Shown here: positions 56,481 to 64,000 of the stretch, piece after piece | How the letters are laid out: each line of letters opens with the position of its first letter | How positions within the stretch are numbered: position 1 is the stretch's first letter | Program-made: the position numbers and the translations under genes | Origin: CALBPI01 sp038529355 | Lineage (GTDB): Bacteria; Pseudomonadota; Gammaproteobacteria; Steroidobacterales; Woeseiaceae | Length of the DNA: 64,000 nt | Assembly (NCBI GenBank): GCA_038529355.1 | Contig: JBCBDU010000003.1 | Coordinates: 62,001 to 126,000 of the forward strand | Reading direction: 5' to 3' | Notes under the pieces: model-generated | What the model saw: only the letters and a program-made list of their open reading frames with translations | What the model was told of the DNA's origin: nothing | Database searches by the model: none

Positions 56481-57578
56481 CTAGCCGCGTGCCGCCAGCA
56501 AAGCGCTTTCGGTAATCCGCTGGAATGGCGTCGAAAGCGTGCGGAAAGCATCGAGCGATGCGTAGATCTCCCGGGCGTCAGCATTGCGCGCTGTGATTTC
56601 CTCAATCACCGCTCGCGTGTGCTCACGCATCGCGGCTAACACGCTGTCCGGGAATGCGCGCACACTGACGCTGTCGTCTTCAAGCAGCGTCGCAAACGCC
56701 TCGGCGTTGCGATACGTGTACTCGGCCAACATGTCGCAGTTGATCGCCTGACAACAGGCTTTGACCAGCGCCTGCAAATCGTCGGGCAACGAATTCCACG
56801 CCGCCTCGTTGATGATCGCCTCAAGCATCGGGCCTGGCTCATGCCAACCCGGGTAGTAGTAGTACTTGGCGACGCGCGGAAAGCCGAACGTCACATCATT
56901 GTACGGCCCGACCCACTCGGTTGCATCGATGTTGCCGGTTTGCAGCGCCGTGAATATCTCACCACCAGGCAGCGTCACCGGCGTCCCGCCAGCCCGCCGC
57001 AGCACCTCACCGCCCAGACCCGGGATTCGCATCTTCAGATCCTTCAGATCTTCAACGCTATTGATCTCGCGGTTGTACCATCCACCCATCTGACCACCGG
57101 TATTGCCGGCCGGGAACGGCACGACGCCAAACGGTTTGTAGATCTTCTGCCACAACTTCAAGCCATCGCCATAGTACATCCAGCCATTGATCTCAGCGGC
57201 GTTGAGTCCGAACGGAATCGTTGCGATAAATTGCGCCGCCTCCACTTTGGCTTTCCAGTAGTAAGCCCCCGAATGCCCCATTTCGGCGGTGCCCTGCGAG
57301 ACGGCATCGAACACCTCAAACGCCGGCACCAATTCATTCGCCGCATACACACGGATCGTGATGCGCCCGCCGGACGCCGCCTCGATCATTGCCGCAAGAT
57401 TGGTCGCCGCCCGGCCCAGACCCGGAAAGTTGGGCGGCCACGTCGTCACCATCTTCCACTTGAAGCGTTGCGCCGGGCTGTCGCTGCCACCGGCGGTTTG
57501 CTGCTCGCCCGAACAGGCCGCCAGACTGGCCGCTACGGCACCGCCACTGAGCTGCGATAAAAACTTACGACGCTTCAT
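56481..57578 (-). CDS. TRAP transporter solute-binding protein, TakP/DctP type
   Basis: This 365-residue periplasmic receptor belongs to the DctP family. The N-terminus MKRRKFLSQLSGGAVAASLA has a Tat-like twin-Arg signal followed by a lipobox AACSG, so it may be a Tat-exported lipoprotein. The two-lobe TRAP fold follows, with ligand-binding Arg in KMRIPGLGGEVLRR and EWVGPYND near the hinge, both typical of the 2-oxoacid-binding TakP branch. It is encoded apart from the only DctQM pair here (47.9-49.8 kb) and on the other strand. It may be that pair's receptor. Divergent from dtd by 168 bases. Confidence 0.9.
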   Translation of the reverse strand: MKRRKFLSQLSGGAVAASLAACSGEQQTAGGSDSPAQRFKWKMVTTWPPNFPGLGRAATNLAAMIEAASGGRITIRVYAANELVPAFEVFDAVSQGTAEMGHSGAYYWKAKVEAAQFIATIPFGLNAAEINGWMYYGDGLKLWQKIYKPFGVVPFPAGNTGGQMGGWYNREINSVEDLKDLKMRIPGLGGEVLRRAGGTPVTLPGGEIFTALQTGNIDATEWVGPYNDVTFGFPRVAKYYYYPGWHEPGPMLEAIINEAAWNSLPDDLQALVKACCQAINCDMLAEYTYRNAEAFATLLEDDSVSVRAFPDSVLAAMREHTRAVIEEITARNADAREIYASLDAFRTLSTPFQRITESALLAARG

Positions 57579-57746
57579 AATTCCCCCGAGGCTGTCATCG
57601 TTATCCGACCATCATGCTACAGCCAGCCGTCGCCGCCAACCGCCGCTCTTGCACCGCTCGATCCGCGGTGTGATCCGCTACAATTGGTGCTCCGGATGTC
57701 GATTTGGCGGCGGTATCCCCACTCAGGAATTAACAGGTAAGCGCAC

Positions 57747-58196
57747 ATGATCGGGTTGCTGCAGCGTGTCACGCGCGCGAATGTCTGCGTCGACGGAAAC
57801 TGTATTGGCCGCATCAACACCGGCTTGCTGGTGCTGGTTGGCGTTGAGAAGCATGACAACGACACGTTGGCCGCACAATTGGCACAAAAGATCGCAACTT
57901 ACCGTGTTTTCGAAGATGATGCCGGCAAAATGAATTTGTCGGTCAGCGCTATCGGCGGTGAAGTCTTGCTCGTGCCTCAATTCACGCTGGCGGCCGACAC
58001 TGGGCGCGGCCGCCGGCCAAGTTTTGCCTCTGCTGCCCCACCGGATTTGGGGCGCACGTGCTTTGAACACTGCGTCAACGCGCTGCGGGAAACCGGCATC
58101 GCGGTTGAAACCGGGGAATTCGGCGCCAATATGCAGGTCGAACTGGTTAATAACGGCCCTGTGACGTTCTGGCTGCAGGTGGGCGGAGCCCGCTAG
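57747..58196 (+). CDS. dtd: D-aminoacyl-tRNA deacylase
   Basis: This removes D-amino acids (e.g. D-Tyr) from charged tRNAs. It is 149 residues, the normal size. Signatures: MIGLLQRVTRANVCVDG at the start, VPQFTLAAD (the catalytic SQT motif has Pro for Ser here) and the cross-subunit NNGPVTFW (Gly-cisPro). It sits 114 bases before tatA. Confidence 0.94.
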   Translation: MIGLLQRVTRANVCVDGNCIGRINTGLLVLVGVEKHDNDTLAAQLAQKIATYRVFEDDAGKMNLSVSAIGGEVLLVPQFTLAADTGRGRRPSFASAAPPDLGRTCFEHCVNALRETGIAVETGEFGANMQVELVNNGPVTFWLQVGGAR

Positions 58197-58310
58197 CCGT
58201 ACCGACCTCACAGTTTTACCGTTTTGTCACAGGGCTCTGGCACTCTAGCCAAGCTAACTCGCGTATGATGTAACGACGCGTGTCACAGGCACTATAGAAG
58301 GAAGATTATC

Positions 58311-58553
58311 GTGGGTTTAGGAGGCATCAGCGCTTGGCAGCTCATCATTGTTCTGGTGATTGTCATCGCTATTTTCGGCACTAAGAGATTCAAGAACATC
58401 GGCAGCGACCTTGGCGGCGCGGTCAAAGGCTTCAAAAACGCCATTGATGATGGCGAAAAAAAAGCTGACGAGACGCGCGTACTCAACGAGAGCGAAGACG
58501 CGACATTCGAATCGACACCCAGCAAAGACAGCTCCAAGAGCAGCCAGTCTTAA
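58311..58553 (+). CDS. tatA: Sec-independent translocase subunit TatA
   Basis: This pore-forming subunit of the twin-arginine translocase has 80 residues. The N-terminal transmembrane helix (about 4-22) is preceded by GISAW and followed by FGTKRFKNIGSDLG, then an amphipathic helix and an acidic Ser-rich tail. It starts at GTG, with GAAGGA upstream. It is the first gene of tatABC. Confidence 0.96.
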   Translation: MGLGGISAWQLIIVLVIVIAIFGTKRFKNIGSDLGGAVKGFKNAIDDGEKKADETRVLNESEDATFESTPSKDSSKSSQS

Positions 58554-58575
58554 GCTGACTGCGGGCTAGGCAGGC

Positions 58576-59031
58576 ATGGGTTTCGGCACACTTGAACTGG
58601 TACTGATCTTCGCGATCATGCTCGTCGTGCTCGGTCCCGAACGCATGGCGGAGGTGGCACGCAAGATCGGCCACTTCGTTGGCTATGCCCGGCGCATGAG
58701 CCGCAACTTTCAGGTACAGCTCGAGGACGAGCTGGAGATGAAGAAAATTCGTGATTCGCTGCCGAACCGTGTGGATCTGAAAAAAGGTCTGGGCGTCGAC
58801 AAGCTCGAAGCGCAAATCAACAATTTATCCGACCCGATCACGCCCGCTAGCAGTGCGAAGGCCGCTGCCACCACGGCGGCTGTTGCCAACACCGCGAGCG
58901 ATACGCCAGAGGCACCGCAAGACACAAGCGTAGCCGCTGCGCCAGAAGAGTCACCGGCTCCTGCAAGCATTGCGGCGACGACGCCTCCGGCCGCAGACAC
59001 CGTTACCAGCAAAGACGCGGCACAACAATGA
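58576..59031 (+). CDS. tatB: Sec-independent translocase subunit TatB
   Basis: TatB, with TatC, recognises twin-Arg signals. It is 151 residues: a helix at about 5-22 with GFGTLELVLI, then LGPERMAEVARKIG, the TatB hallmark, an amphipathic helix, and a long Ala/Pro/Thr-rich tail (about 90-150). Its stop overlaps the tatC start (ATGA). 22 bases after tatA. Confidence 0.95.
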   Translation: MGFGTLELVLIFAIMLVVLGPERMAEVARKIGHFVGYARRMSRNFQVQLEDELEMKKIRDSLPNRVDLKKGLGVDKLEAQINNLSDPITPASSAKAAATTAAVANTASDTPEAPQDTSVAAAPEESPAPASIAATTPPAADTVTSKDAAQQ

Positions 59032-59816
59032 GCATCACCGACGACGAAGCGCTCGAGGAATCGAGCCTGCTATCGCACCTGCTTGAGCTGCGCTCGCGCA
59101 TGTTGTGGGCGTTCGGTGCCATCGTTGTGATGTTCGTGGCGTTGCTGCCGTTCGCGAAAAAACTGTTTACGTTAGTGGCACTGCCATTACAGCGGGCATT
59201 GCCGGTCGGCAACACGATGATTGCCACCGAACCGGCCTCGACGGTGTTCGCGCCGTTCAAACTGGCCTTTTTCGTCGCCGTGTTTCTGGCGATGCCCGTC
59301 ATCCTGTATCAAGTGTGGGCATTCATTGCGCCAGGCTTGTACAAGAAAGAAAAGCGCTTTGCCGTGCCGCTGCTGGCCAGCAGCATCGTGCTGTTTTACA
59401 CCGGCGTGCTGTTTGCCTACTTTGTCGTCTTCCCGCTGATCTTCGGCTTCGTGGTTGCGTTCGCGCCCGAAGGCGTTGAAAACATGACCGACATCTCCAG
59501 CTATCTGTCGTTCGCAATGACACTGTTCCTGGCCTTTGGCATCGCGTTCGAAGTGCCGGTGGCGACGGTGCTGCTGTGCTGGGCCGGTTTCACGTCACCC
59601 GCCAAGCTCAAGCGCATGCGCGCCTACGTGTTCCTCGGCTGCTTTGTCGTGGGCATGTTCCTGACGCCACCGGATATCTTCAGCCAGACCTTGCTGGCGA
59701 TCCCGGTTTACGTGCTGTTCGAGGCCGGCATCATCATGTCGGCGCTGCTGCTTAAGCACAAAGCCGATAACGAACCGCTCGAACATACCGGCGACGGCGA
59801 CGAAGAGTTCGATTAG
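59028..59816 (+). CDS. tatC: Sec-independent translocase subunit TatC
   Basis: This six-helix membrane core of the Tat system has 262 residues. The N-terminal LLSHLLELRSRML contains the signal-binding Glu. FKLAFFVAVFLAMPVILYQVWAF-type helices and TPPDIFSQTLLAIPVYVLFE are diagnostic. It completes tatABC. Tat substrates in this window may include the TRAP receptor at 56.5 kb. Confidence 0.96.
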   Translation: MSITDDEALEESSLLSHLLELRSRMLWAFGAIVVMFVALLPFAKKLFTLVALPLQRALPVGNTMIATEPASTVFAPFKLAFFVAVFLAMPVILYQVWAFIAPGLYKKEKRFAVPLLASSIVLFYTGVLFAYFVVFPLIFGFVVAFAPEGVENMTDISSYLSFAMTLFLAFGIAFEVPVATVLLCWAGFTSPAKLKRMRAYVFLGCFVVGMFLTPPDIFSQTLLAIPVYVLFEAGIIMSALLLKHKADNEPLEHTGDGDEEFD

Positions 59817-59924
59817 TCGAGGTTGAAGCTGCCGATCGACGAGCGGTTAAGGCAGTCGTCTGATCACTTCTGCGAAAGGTGGAGTTGCCGGTCGGCTGCC
59901 AACGAACACCGGCGACTGCGCCGC

Positions 59925-60737
59925 TCAGGCCGCCCGCTTATCCGCCGCAGCAGATTTGCGCACCCAGACTCGCGCCTTCGAGCCGACGTGCCAGACCTGA
60001 TAGAGCGCGTTGCTAAACGGCTTGTTTGAATAGGTGCGCCAGTCCACTAATTCAAAACCGGTCATATCCAGCAGCGTCTTGAACGCCGGCTTACAGAACT
60101 CGTTGACGTGTCCGGGGCGCCACTCCGGCGCGAACTTCTTGTTGCGCATGCCGCGGTTCTTGAAAAAGCGTTTGAACGCAAACGCGAATGAACGTGTGTT
60201 CGGAAACTCCAACAGGGCATGACCGCCCGGCTTCAATAGCTCACCAATCTTGCTCATGGCCAGCACCGAATCCGGCAAATGCTCCAGCACATGCCGCAAC
60301 ACGACCACGTCATATTCGCCCTTGTCGTCGCCGTCGTAGCGCAGAAAATCGCTGACAGCGACTTCGACGCCCAGCTCGGCGCTGACGTCGCGCGCGGCTT
60401 CATCCGACAGCTCGAGACCTTTGACGTGCCAGCCGGCTTGCTGGGCCAGATACAGCAAGCGGCCGTTACCACAGCCAATATCCATGAACCTGGCCGGCGT
60501 CGGATGCCGCTTGCGAATGTAGTCCCACGACTGCGTGCCATCGACGTTCGACTTGTAGTCCGCCACCGTCGGGCTGACATAGGTGTGCGTGTACTGAGTC
60601 TGATCGACGCCCAGCGACAGGTCATAGTTGACGAGCTGGCAGTCCTGGCACTGATAGAAGTGCAAGTCCTGCGCGTGACCGTCCGACATGTAGTGCTTCA
60701 GGTTGTCGCCGTTACACAGCCGGCATTGTTCCAACAT
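59925..60737 (-). CDS. Class I SAM methyltransferase with N-terminal zinc ribbon
   Basis: This 270-residue protein starts at MLEQCRLCN. Cys pairs (CRLC, CQDC) form a zinc ribbon within the first 40 residues. The SAM domain contains FMDIGCGNGRLLYLA (motif I), LELSDEAA (acidic loop) and VVLRHVLEHLPD (motif IV region). Such two-part proteins methylate sugars, lipids or small metabolites in envelope-related clusters; the substrate is unknown. The frame is open to 60824, but the ATG at 60737 begins the domain. It converges on tatC, with a 108-base gap in which no gene is seen. Confidence 0.85.
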   Translation of the reverse strand: MLEQCRLCNGDNLKHYMSDGHAQDLHFYQCQDCQLVNYDLSLGVDQTQYTHTYVSPTVADYKSNVDGTQSWDYIRKRHPTPARFMDIGCGNGRLLYLAQQAGWHVKGLELSDEAARDVSAELGVEVAVSDFLRYDGDDKGEYDVVVLRHVLEHLPDSVLAMSKIGELLKPGGHALLEFPNTRSFAFAFKRFFKNRGMRNKKFAPEWRPGHVNEFCKPAFKTLLDMTGFELVDWRTYSNKPFSNALYQVWHVGSKARVWVRKSAAADKRAA

Positions 60738-60892
60738 CACAAATCCTATCCGTAGTGTCTGAAACGAACGCGCCGTGAGATTTGGCCGCCCACTCGTTGG
60801 CCGCAATCTGTTTGGGAGTGACACGCCTCGCCGAGGCCCAATCTGCCGCGCGGGTTGCAGCTTAACGGGTCGAACGCCTCACGCGTTATCGT

Positions 60893-61126
60893 CTAGCGAC
60901 GCAACAAATCCTCAACGTTGCTGGCACCGGTCGCGTCAATCTGGTCTTCCGTCATCGTCTGAACGTTGCGACCGCTATCCACGCCGGCTCGACGGATCAG
61001 CCGGGTCCCGGTTTGTGGCTGTGGCCTCGGAAGATCGGCGCGCGCATCACCTTCAATCGCTGGCGTCGCGGCGCATCCATACGACATCGCTGCCATCACA
61101 ATCACAAGCAAAGTGCTGATTTTCAT
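60893..61126 (-). CDS. Small lipoprotein with TonB-plug-like C-terminal motif
   Basis: This 77-residue protein starts KISTLLVIVMAAMSYGCAA, a lipoprotein signal with lipobox SYGC (Cys about 18). A Pro/Arg-rich middle follows (residues about 20-52). The C-terminus VQTMTEDQIDATGASNVEDL matches the helix that opens TonB-receptor plug domains. The protein ends with LLRR, so it is not a receptor. The frame is open to 61198. Function is unknown; a truncated or co-opted plug fragment is possible. No receptor gene is next to it. Confidence 0.6.
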   Translation of the reverse strand: MKISTLLVIVMAAMSYGCAATPAIEGDARADLPRPQPQTGTRLIRRAGVDSGRNVQTMTEDQIDATGASNVEDLLRR

Positions 61127-61447
61127 GACTATTATTCCTTGTACTCGGTCAAACCGCCCCATTTCGCTGGAAACTGCAGCAACGCAAGATCCGTTCATAT
61201 GAACCAGTGACCCCGGTCGCTGAACGCAGCCCCAGCTGACTGCGCTTCACACCAGCATAGTCTGTCGACATCAGGTATTCAAAAACGATCCTGACGCCAA
61301 ATAAAAACCGCCTCGTGATACGTCCATGGCAGTCGAGCCGTTAACGTCAACGACTGGCAGATCATGTGATTGCCATAATGCACCGCTGCATTTGACTAAC
61401 GACGGTAACTGCTGAAAGCTTACGGCAAAATTTTTAGGGGAGATTCA
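61127..61447. other. Divergent spacer between the small lipoprotein and POT genes
   Basis: No gene is supported here. It contains the palindromic element at 61330-61356 and the ribosome site AGGGGAG just before the POT start. I could not find a convincing promoter: TTGACT near 61394 has only a poor -10 at 17 bases. Confidence 0.5.
61330..61356. promoter_or_regulatory. Palindromic operator-like site upstream of the POT gene
   Basis: An 8-bp palindrome CGTTAACG (61339-61346) is flanked by CAGTCG (61330-61335) and its inverse CGACTG (61351-61356). The site lies 92 bases before the POT start. It looks like a dimer-binding operator; the regulator is unknown. Confidence 0.35.
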
Positions 61448-62956
61448 ATGTCTGACGCACCGATTTCGGCGGCGGAAAAGACCATCATCGGTCATCCGCG
61501 CGGCCTCGCTACGCTGTTTTTCACAGAAATGTGGGAACGCTTCAGTTACTACGGTATGCGCGCATTGCTCGTGTTGTTCATGACCGATCAAATCGCAACC
61601 GGCGGTTTGGGGCTGACTGACAAGACCGCCACAGCGATTTACGGACTGTATACGGCGGCCGTTTACCTCGTGGCGCTGCCGGGTGGCTGGATCGCCGACC
61701 GCCTGCTCGGCGCACAGCGCGCCGTCTGGTTTGGCGGCATCATCATCATGGCAGGTCATTTCGTTCTGGCCGTACCTAGCGTTCAGGCGTTTTTCCTGGG
61801 GTTGGTGCTCGTCGTGGTCGGTACCGGCTTGTTGAAGCCCAATATTAGCGCCATCGTTGGTGAGCTGTATGCCGAAGGCGACCCGCGCCGCGATGCTGGT
61901 TTCACGATTTTCTACATGGGTATTAACCTGGGCGCCGCCTTCGGTCCGCTGATTTGTGGCGGCCTCGGCCAGAGCGACAACTGGGGTTGGCACTACGGTT
62001 TCGCGGCCGCTGGCGTCGGCATGTTGTTCGGCCTCATACAATTCCGCATGACGACGAAATATCTTGGCGACTCAGGCCGATTGCCCAGCAGCAGCGGCGA
62101 CGTTGACAAGGATCTGAAACAACGCCGCACAGGCTGGACCATCGTCACGATTGCGATGCTGATTCTGGCGACTGTTGTCGCGCTGAGCCTGACCGGCATC
62201 ATCAAATTCGACGCGGTCTCACTGGCATCTGTGATGACCTATGTCATCGTTTCGATGGCAGCCCTATTCTTCCTATACGTGCTGCTATTCGGCGGACTCA
62301 CAAGCGTTGAGAAAAAACGCGTTGTCGTCATTATTGTATTGTTCCTCGGCGCGGCTATGTTCTGGTCCGGGTTCGAGCAGGCTGGCTCCTCGTTGAACCT
62401 GTTTGCCGAGCGTTACACCGATCGCATGGTGGGTACGTTCGAGATCCCGGCGTCGTGGTTCCAGTCACTGAACGCCATCTTCATTATCCTGCTGGCGCCG
62501 TTTTATGCTGCGATGTGGGTCGGTTTGGCCAAGCGCAACATGGAACCGGCAACGCCGTTCAAGTTTGCGGTTGGTCTGATCATTCTCGCGCTGGGTTTCC
62601 TGACGATGGTCGCCGCTGCAAAAATCGTCGCTGCCGGTAATCAGGCCATGCCGTATTGGCTGGTGCTGACCTACCTGCTGCACACGATGGGCGAGCTGAC
62701 ACTGTCTCCGGTAGGACTCTCGGCGACGACAAAACTTGCGCCGAAGCGCTACGTCGGTCAAATGATGGGTATCTGGTTTTTGGCAGCATCGCTCGGCAAC
62801 CTGATTGCGGGGCTGATCGCCGGTGAGTTCGACGCCAACAACGTCGCAGCGATGCCCGATCAATACATGAACATTGTCATGACGACCGGCGGCGCCGGCC
62901 TGATCCTGCTGGTGCTCAGCAAACCGGTGCGCTCTCTGATGGGAGGTATAAAATGA
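61448..62956 (+). CDS. Proton-dependent oligopeptide transporter (POT family)
   Basis: This PTR2/POT-type peptide/H+ symporter has 502 residues and about 14 hydrophobic helices. The family motif ExxERFxYYG is present as EMWERFSYYG (about residues 27-36), and the peptide-coordinating GTGLLKPNISAIVGELY region follows. It imports di- and tripeptides. Its stop overlaps the M2 peptidase start (ATGA), so both are probably translated together. The ribosome site is AGGGGAG before the ATG. Confidence 0.95.
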   Translation: MSDAPISAAEKTIIGHPRGLATLFFTEMWERFSYYGMRALLVLFMTDQIATGGLGLTDKTATAIYGLYTAAVYLVALPGGWIADRLLGAQRAVWFGGIIIMAGHFVLAVPSVQAFFLGLVLVVVGTGLLKPNISAIVGELYAEGDPRRDAGFTIFYMGINLGAAFGPLICGGLGQSDNWGWHYGFAAAGVGMLFGLIQFRMTTKYLGDSGRLPSSSGDVDKDLKQRRTGWTIVTIAMLILATVVALSLTGIIKFDAVSLASVMTYVIVSMAALFFLYVLLFGGLTSVEKKRVVVIIVLFLGAAMFWSGFEQAGSSLNLFAERYTDRMVGTFEIPASWFQSLNAIFIILLAPFYAAMWVGLAKRNMEPATPFKFAVGLIILALGFLTMVAAAKIVAAGNQAMPYWLVLTYLLHTMGELTLSPVGLSATTKLAPKRYVGQMMGIWFLAASLGNLIAGLIAGEFDANNVAAMPDQYMNIVMTTGGAGLILLVLSKPVRSLMGGIK

Positions 62957-64000
62957 CGCTACGTCAACGCATAACAGTACGCCTGACCTTGCTGGGCGCG
63001 CTGACTGCAATCGCCGGCTGTGCAACCACAACGCAACCAGCTACGGACGAGGCGCCGTTGTTGTCGCCTGAGCAATTCGTGCAGGCACTGAACGACGAGT
63101 CTTACGAACTGGGTCTGGAGAGCGGCGCAGCCGCGTGGGTTCGTTCGACCTACATCACGTCGGACACTGCGATTCTGGCGGCTAAATCGCAAGAGCGCAG
63201 TGCAGCCTTCCATTCGCGATCAGTCGCAGCAGCCAACCGTTACGACTTGTCGCAGATGGACGCAAGCTCTGCCCGGGCGTTGCAAAAACTCAAACTCGGC
63301 ACATCGCAGCCGGCTCCGGACAGTGATGCTGCACGGCGCGAGCTTGCACAGATCACGACGCGCATGGAAGGCGTTTACGGCGCGGGCACGTATTGCCCTG
63401 CGGAAGGTCAGTGCCTGACACTTGGCGAGTTGTCGAACATCATGGCGACCAGCCGCGATTACGACGAGCAGCTCGATGCCTGGCTGGGTTGGCGCACGGT
63501 TTCACCGGCAATGCGGGATGACTATGCACGCTTTGCCGAGCTCACCAATGCCGGCGCGCAGGAGCTGGGCTTCGACGATCTGGGTCACATGTGGCGCTCG
63601 TCCTATGACATGTCGCCCGTTGAATTCGACCGTGAATCATCGCGGTTGTGGACGCAGGTTGAACCGCTATACGAGGCACTGCATTGCTATGTGCGTCGTG
63701 AACTGTCGGAAACCTACGGACCCGACAAGGTAGCCGTCGATGCACCGATTCCGGCGCACCTTCTCGGCAACATGTGGTCGCAGAGCTGGAGCAACATCTA
63801 CGAACTCGTTGAACCTTATCCGGGTGTGCCGAGCGCCGATGTCACAGCAGCACTGGTTGAGCAGGACTACACACCGGAACAAATGGTTCGGCTTGGCGAA
63901 GATTTTTTCGTCTCGCTGGGTCTGCCTGAATTACCCGACACGTTCTATGAGCGCTCACAGCTGACCAAGCCGCGCGATCGGGATGTTGTATGCCACGCCA
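62953..64000 (+). CDS. M2 family peptidyl-dipeptidase (ACE-like), lipoprotein, 3' end cut off
   Basis: This is the first 349 codons of an angiotensin-converting-enzyme-like zinc dipeptidyl-carboxypeptidase. A lipoprotein signal with lipobox AIAGC (Cys about 23) is followed by the M2 N-terminal helices: AAAWVRSTYITSDTA, GVYGAGTYCP, DLGHMWRSSYDM and the characteristic HLLGNMWSQSW (about residues 266-276). The HEMGH zinc site would lie beyond the right edge. The ATG overlaps the POT stop with GGAGG 8 bases upstream. It would release C-terminal dipeptides that the coupled POT transporter can import. Confidence 0.9.
   Translation, partial: MTLRQRITVRLTLLGALTAIAGCATTTQPATDEAPLLSPEQFVQALNDESYELGLESGAAAWVRSTYITSDTAILAAKSQERSAAFHSRSVAAANRYDLSQMDASSARALQKLKLGTSQPAPDSDAARRELAQITTRMEGVYGAGTYCPAEGQCLTLGELSNIMATSRDYDEQLDAWLGWRTVSPAMRDDYARFAELTNAGAQELGFDDLGHMWRSSYDMSPVEFDRESSRLWTQVEPLYEALHCYVRRELSETYGPDKVAVDAPIPAHLLGNMWSQSWSNIYELVEPYPGVPSADVTAALVEQDYTPEQMVRLGEDFFVSLGLPELPDTFYERSQLTKPRDRDVVCHA

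Noticed and set aside
59817..59924. Terminator between tatC and the methyltransferase gene
   Set aside because: An imperfect 10-bp inverted repeat is present, but it has a long loop and no T-run.
60893..61126. A complete TonB-dependent receptor
   Set aside because: The frame stops right after the plug-like helix, and the neighbouring downstream gene is a methyltransferase.

Overview
The window comes from the chromosome of a gammaproteobacterium of moderately high GC. The evidence is gene order and content: pilMNOPQ next to aroK-aroB; yicC-gmk-rpoZ-spoT-ridA-recG in a row; ubiC-ubiA; an aa3-type cytochrome c oxidase cluster with ctaG and a SURF1 gene; trkA-trkH; and tatABC. I cannot fix the order or genus. 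The content is mostly core chromosomal. I see no prophage, insertion sequence, CRISPR array, tRNA or rRNA.

Layout. 1-3.1 kb: a LolD/YbbA-type ABC ATPase (cut by the left edge), divergent from a TesA-type esterase and a FadD-type acyl-CoA ligase. 3.1-14.1 kb (minus strand): a DUF445 membrane protein, hemE, pyrF, dgt, aroB and aroK, then the type IV pilus genes pilQ-P-O-N-M, with a strong terminator between pilQ and aroK. 14.3-17.5 kb (plus): penicillin-binding protein 1a and a conserved hypothetical. 17.6-22.9 kb (minus): gltA, rpmE, a 377-base gene-free stretch holding DnaA-box-like repeats and an AT-rich tract, then hemW, rdgB, rph and a PP2C phosphatase. 23.1-31.3 kb (plus): yicC, gmk, rpoZ, spoT, ridA, recG, ubiC, ubiA. 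31.2-33.5 kb: comF (minus), a BioC-like methyltransferase and a DUF2244 protein. 33.7-42.8 kb: coxB, coxA, a 48-residue membrane peptide, ctaG, coxC, a DUF2909 gene, SURF1, a SCO-like protein, then a membrane histidine kinase, a LuxR-type response regulator and a receiver-like protein without the phosphorylation site. 42.9-52.8 kb (plus): uvrD, trkA, trkH, the TRAP transporter genes dctQ and dctM, and a 1000-residue protein fusing an APH-type kinase, an M23 (LytM) peptidase domain and a class III PLP enzyme. 53-57.6 kb: an M20 amidohydrolase lipoprotein, a SnoaL-like secreted protein, a DUF2269-like membrane protein, alkB and a Tat-type TRAP solute-binding protein. 57.7-59.8 kb: dtd and tatABC. 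59.9-64 kb: a zinc-ribbon methyltransferase, a small lipoprotein with a TonB-plug-like tail, a POT peptide transporter, and the start of an M2 peptidase cut by the right edge.

How they fit together. The oxidase cluster, its copper/assembly factors and the kinase-regulator pair form one nearly gapless plus-strand run, suggesting respiratory or redox control. Potassium uptake genes run with 2-15 base gaps into the TRAP genes and the kinase-peptidase-PLP fusion. The fusion architecture matches a kinase plus phospho-lyase route for an amino alcohol such as hydroxylysine or ethanolamine. This is the most promising system in the window. Peptide import (POT) and a lipoprotein dipeptidyl-carboxypeptidase (M2) share overlapping stop and start codons, consistent with peptide scavenging. 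Most genes left of about 22.9 kb are on the minus strand and most to the right are on the plus strand. With the DnaA-box cluster, this raises, but does not prove, the possibility of a replication-related site near here.
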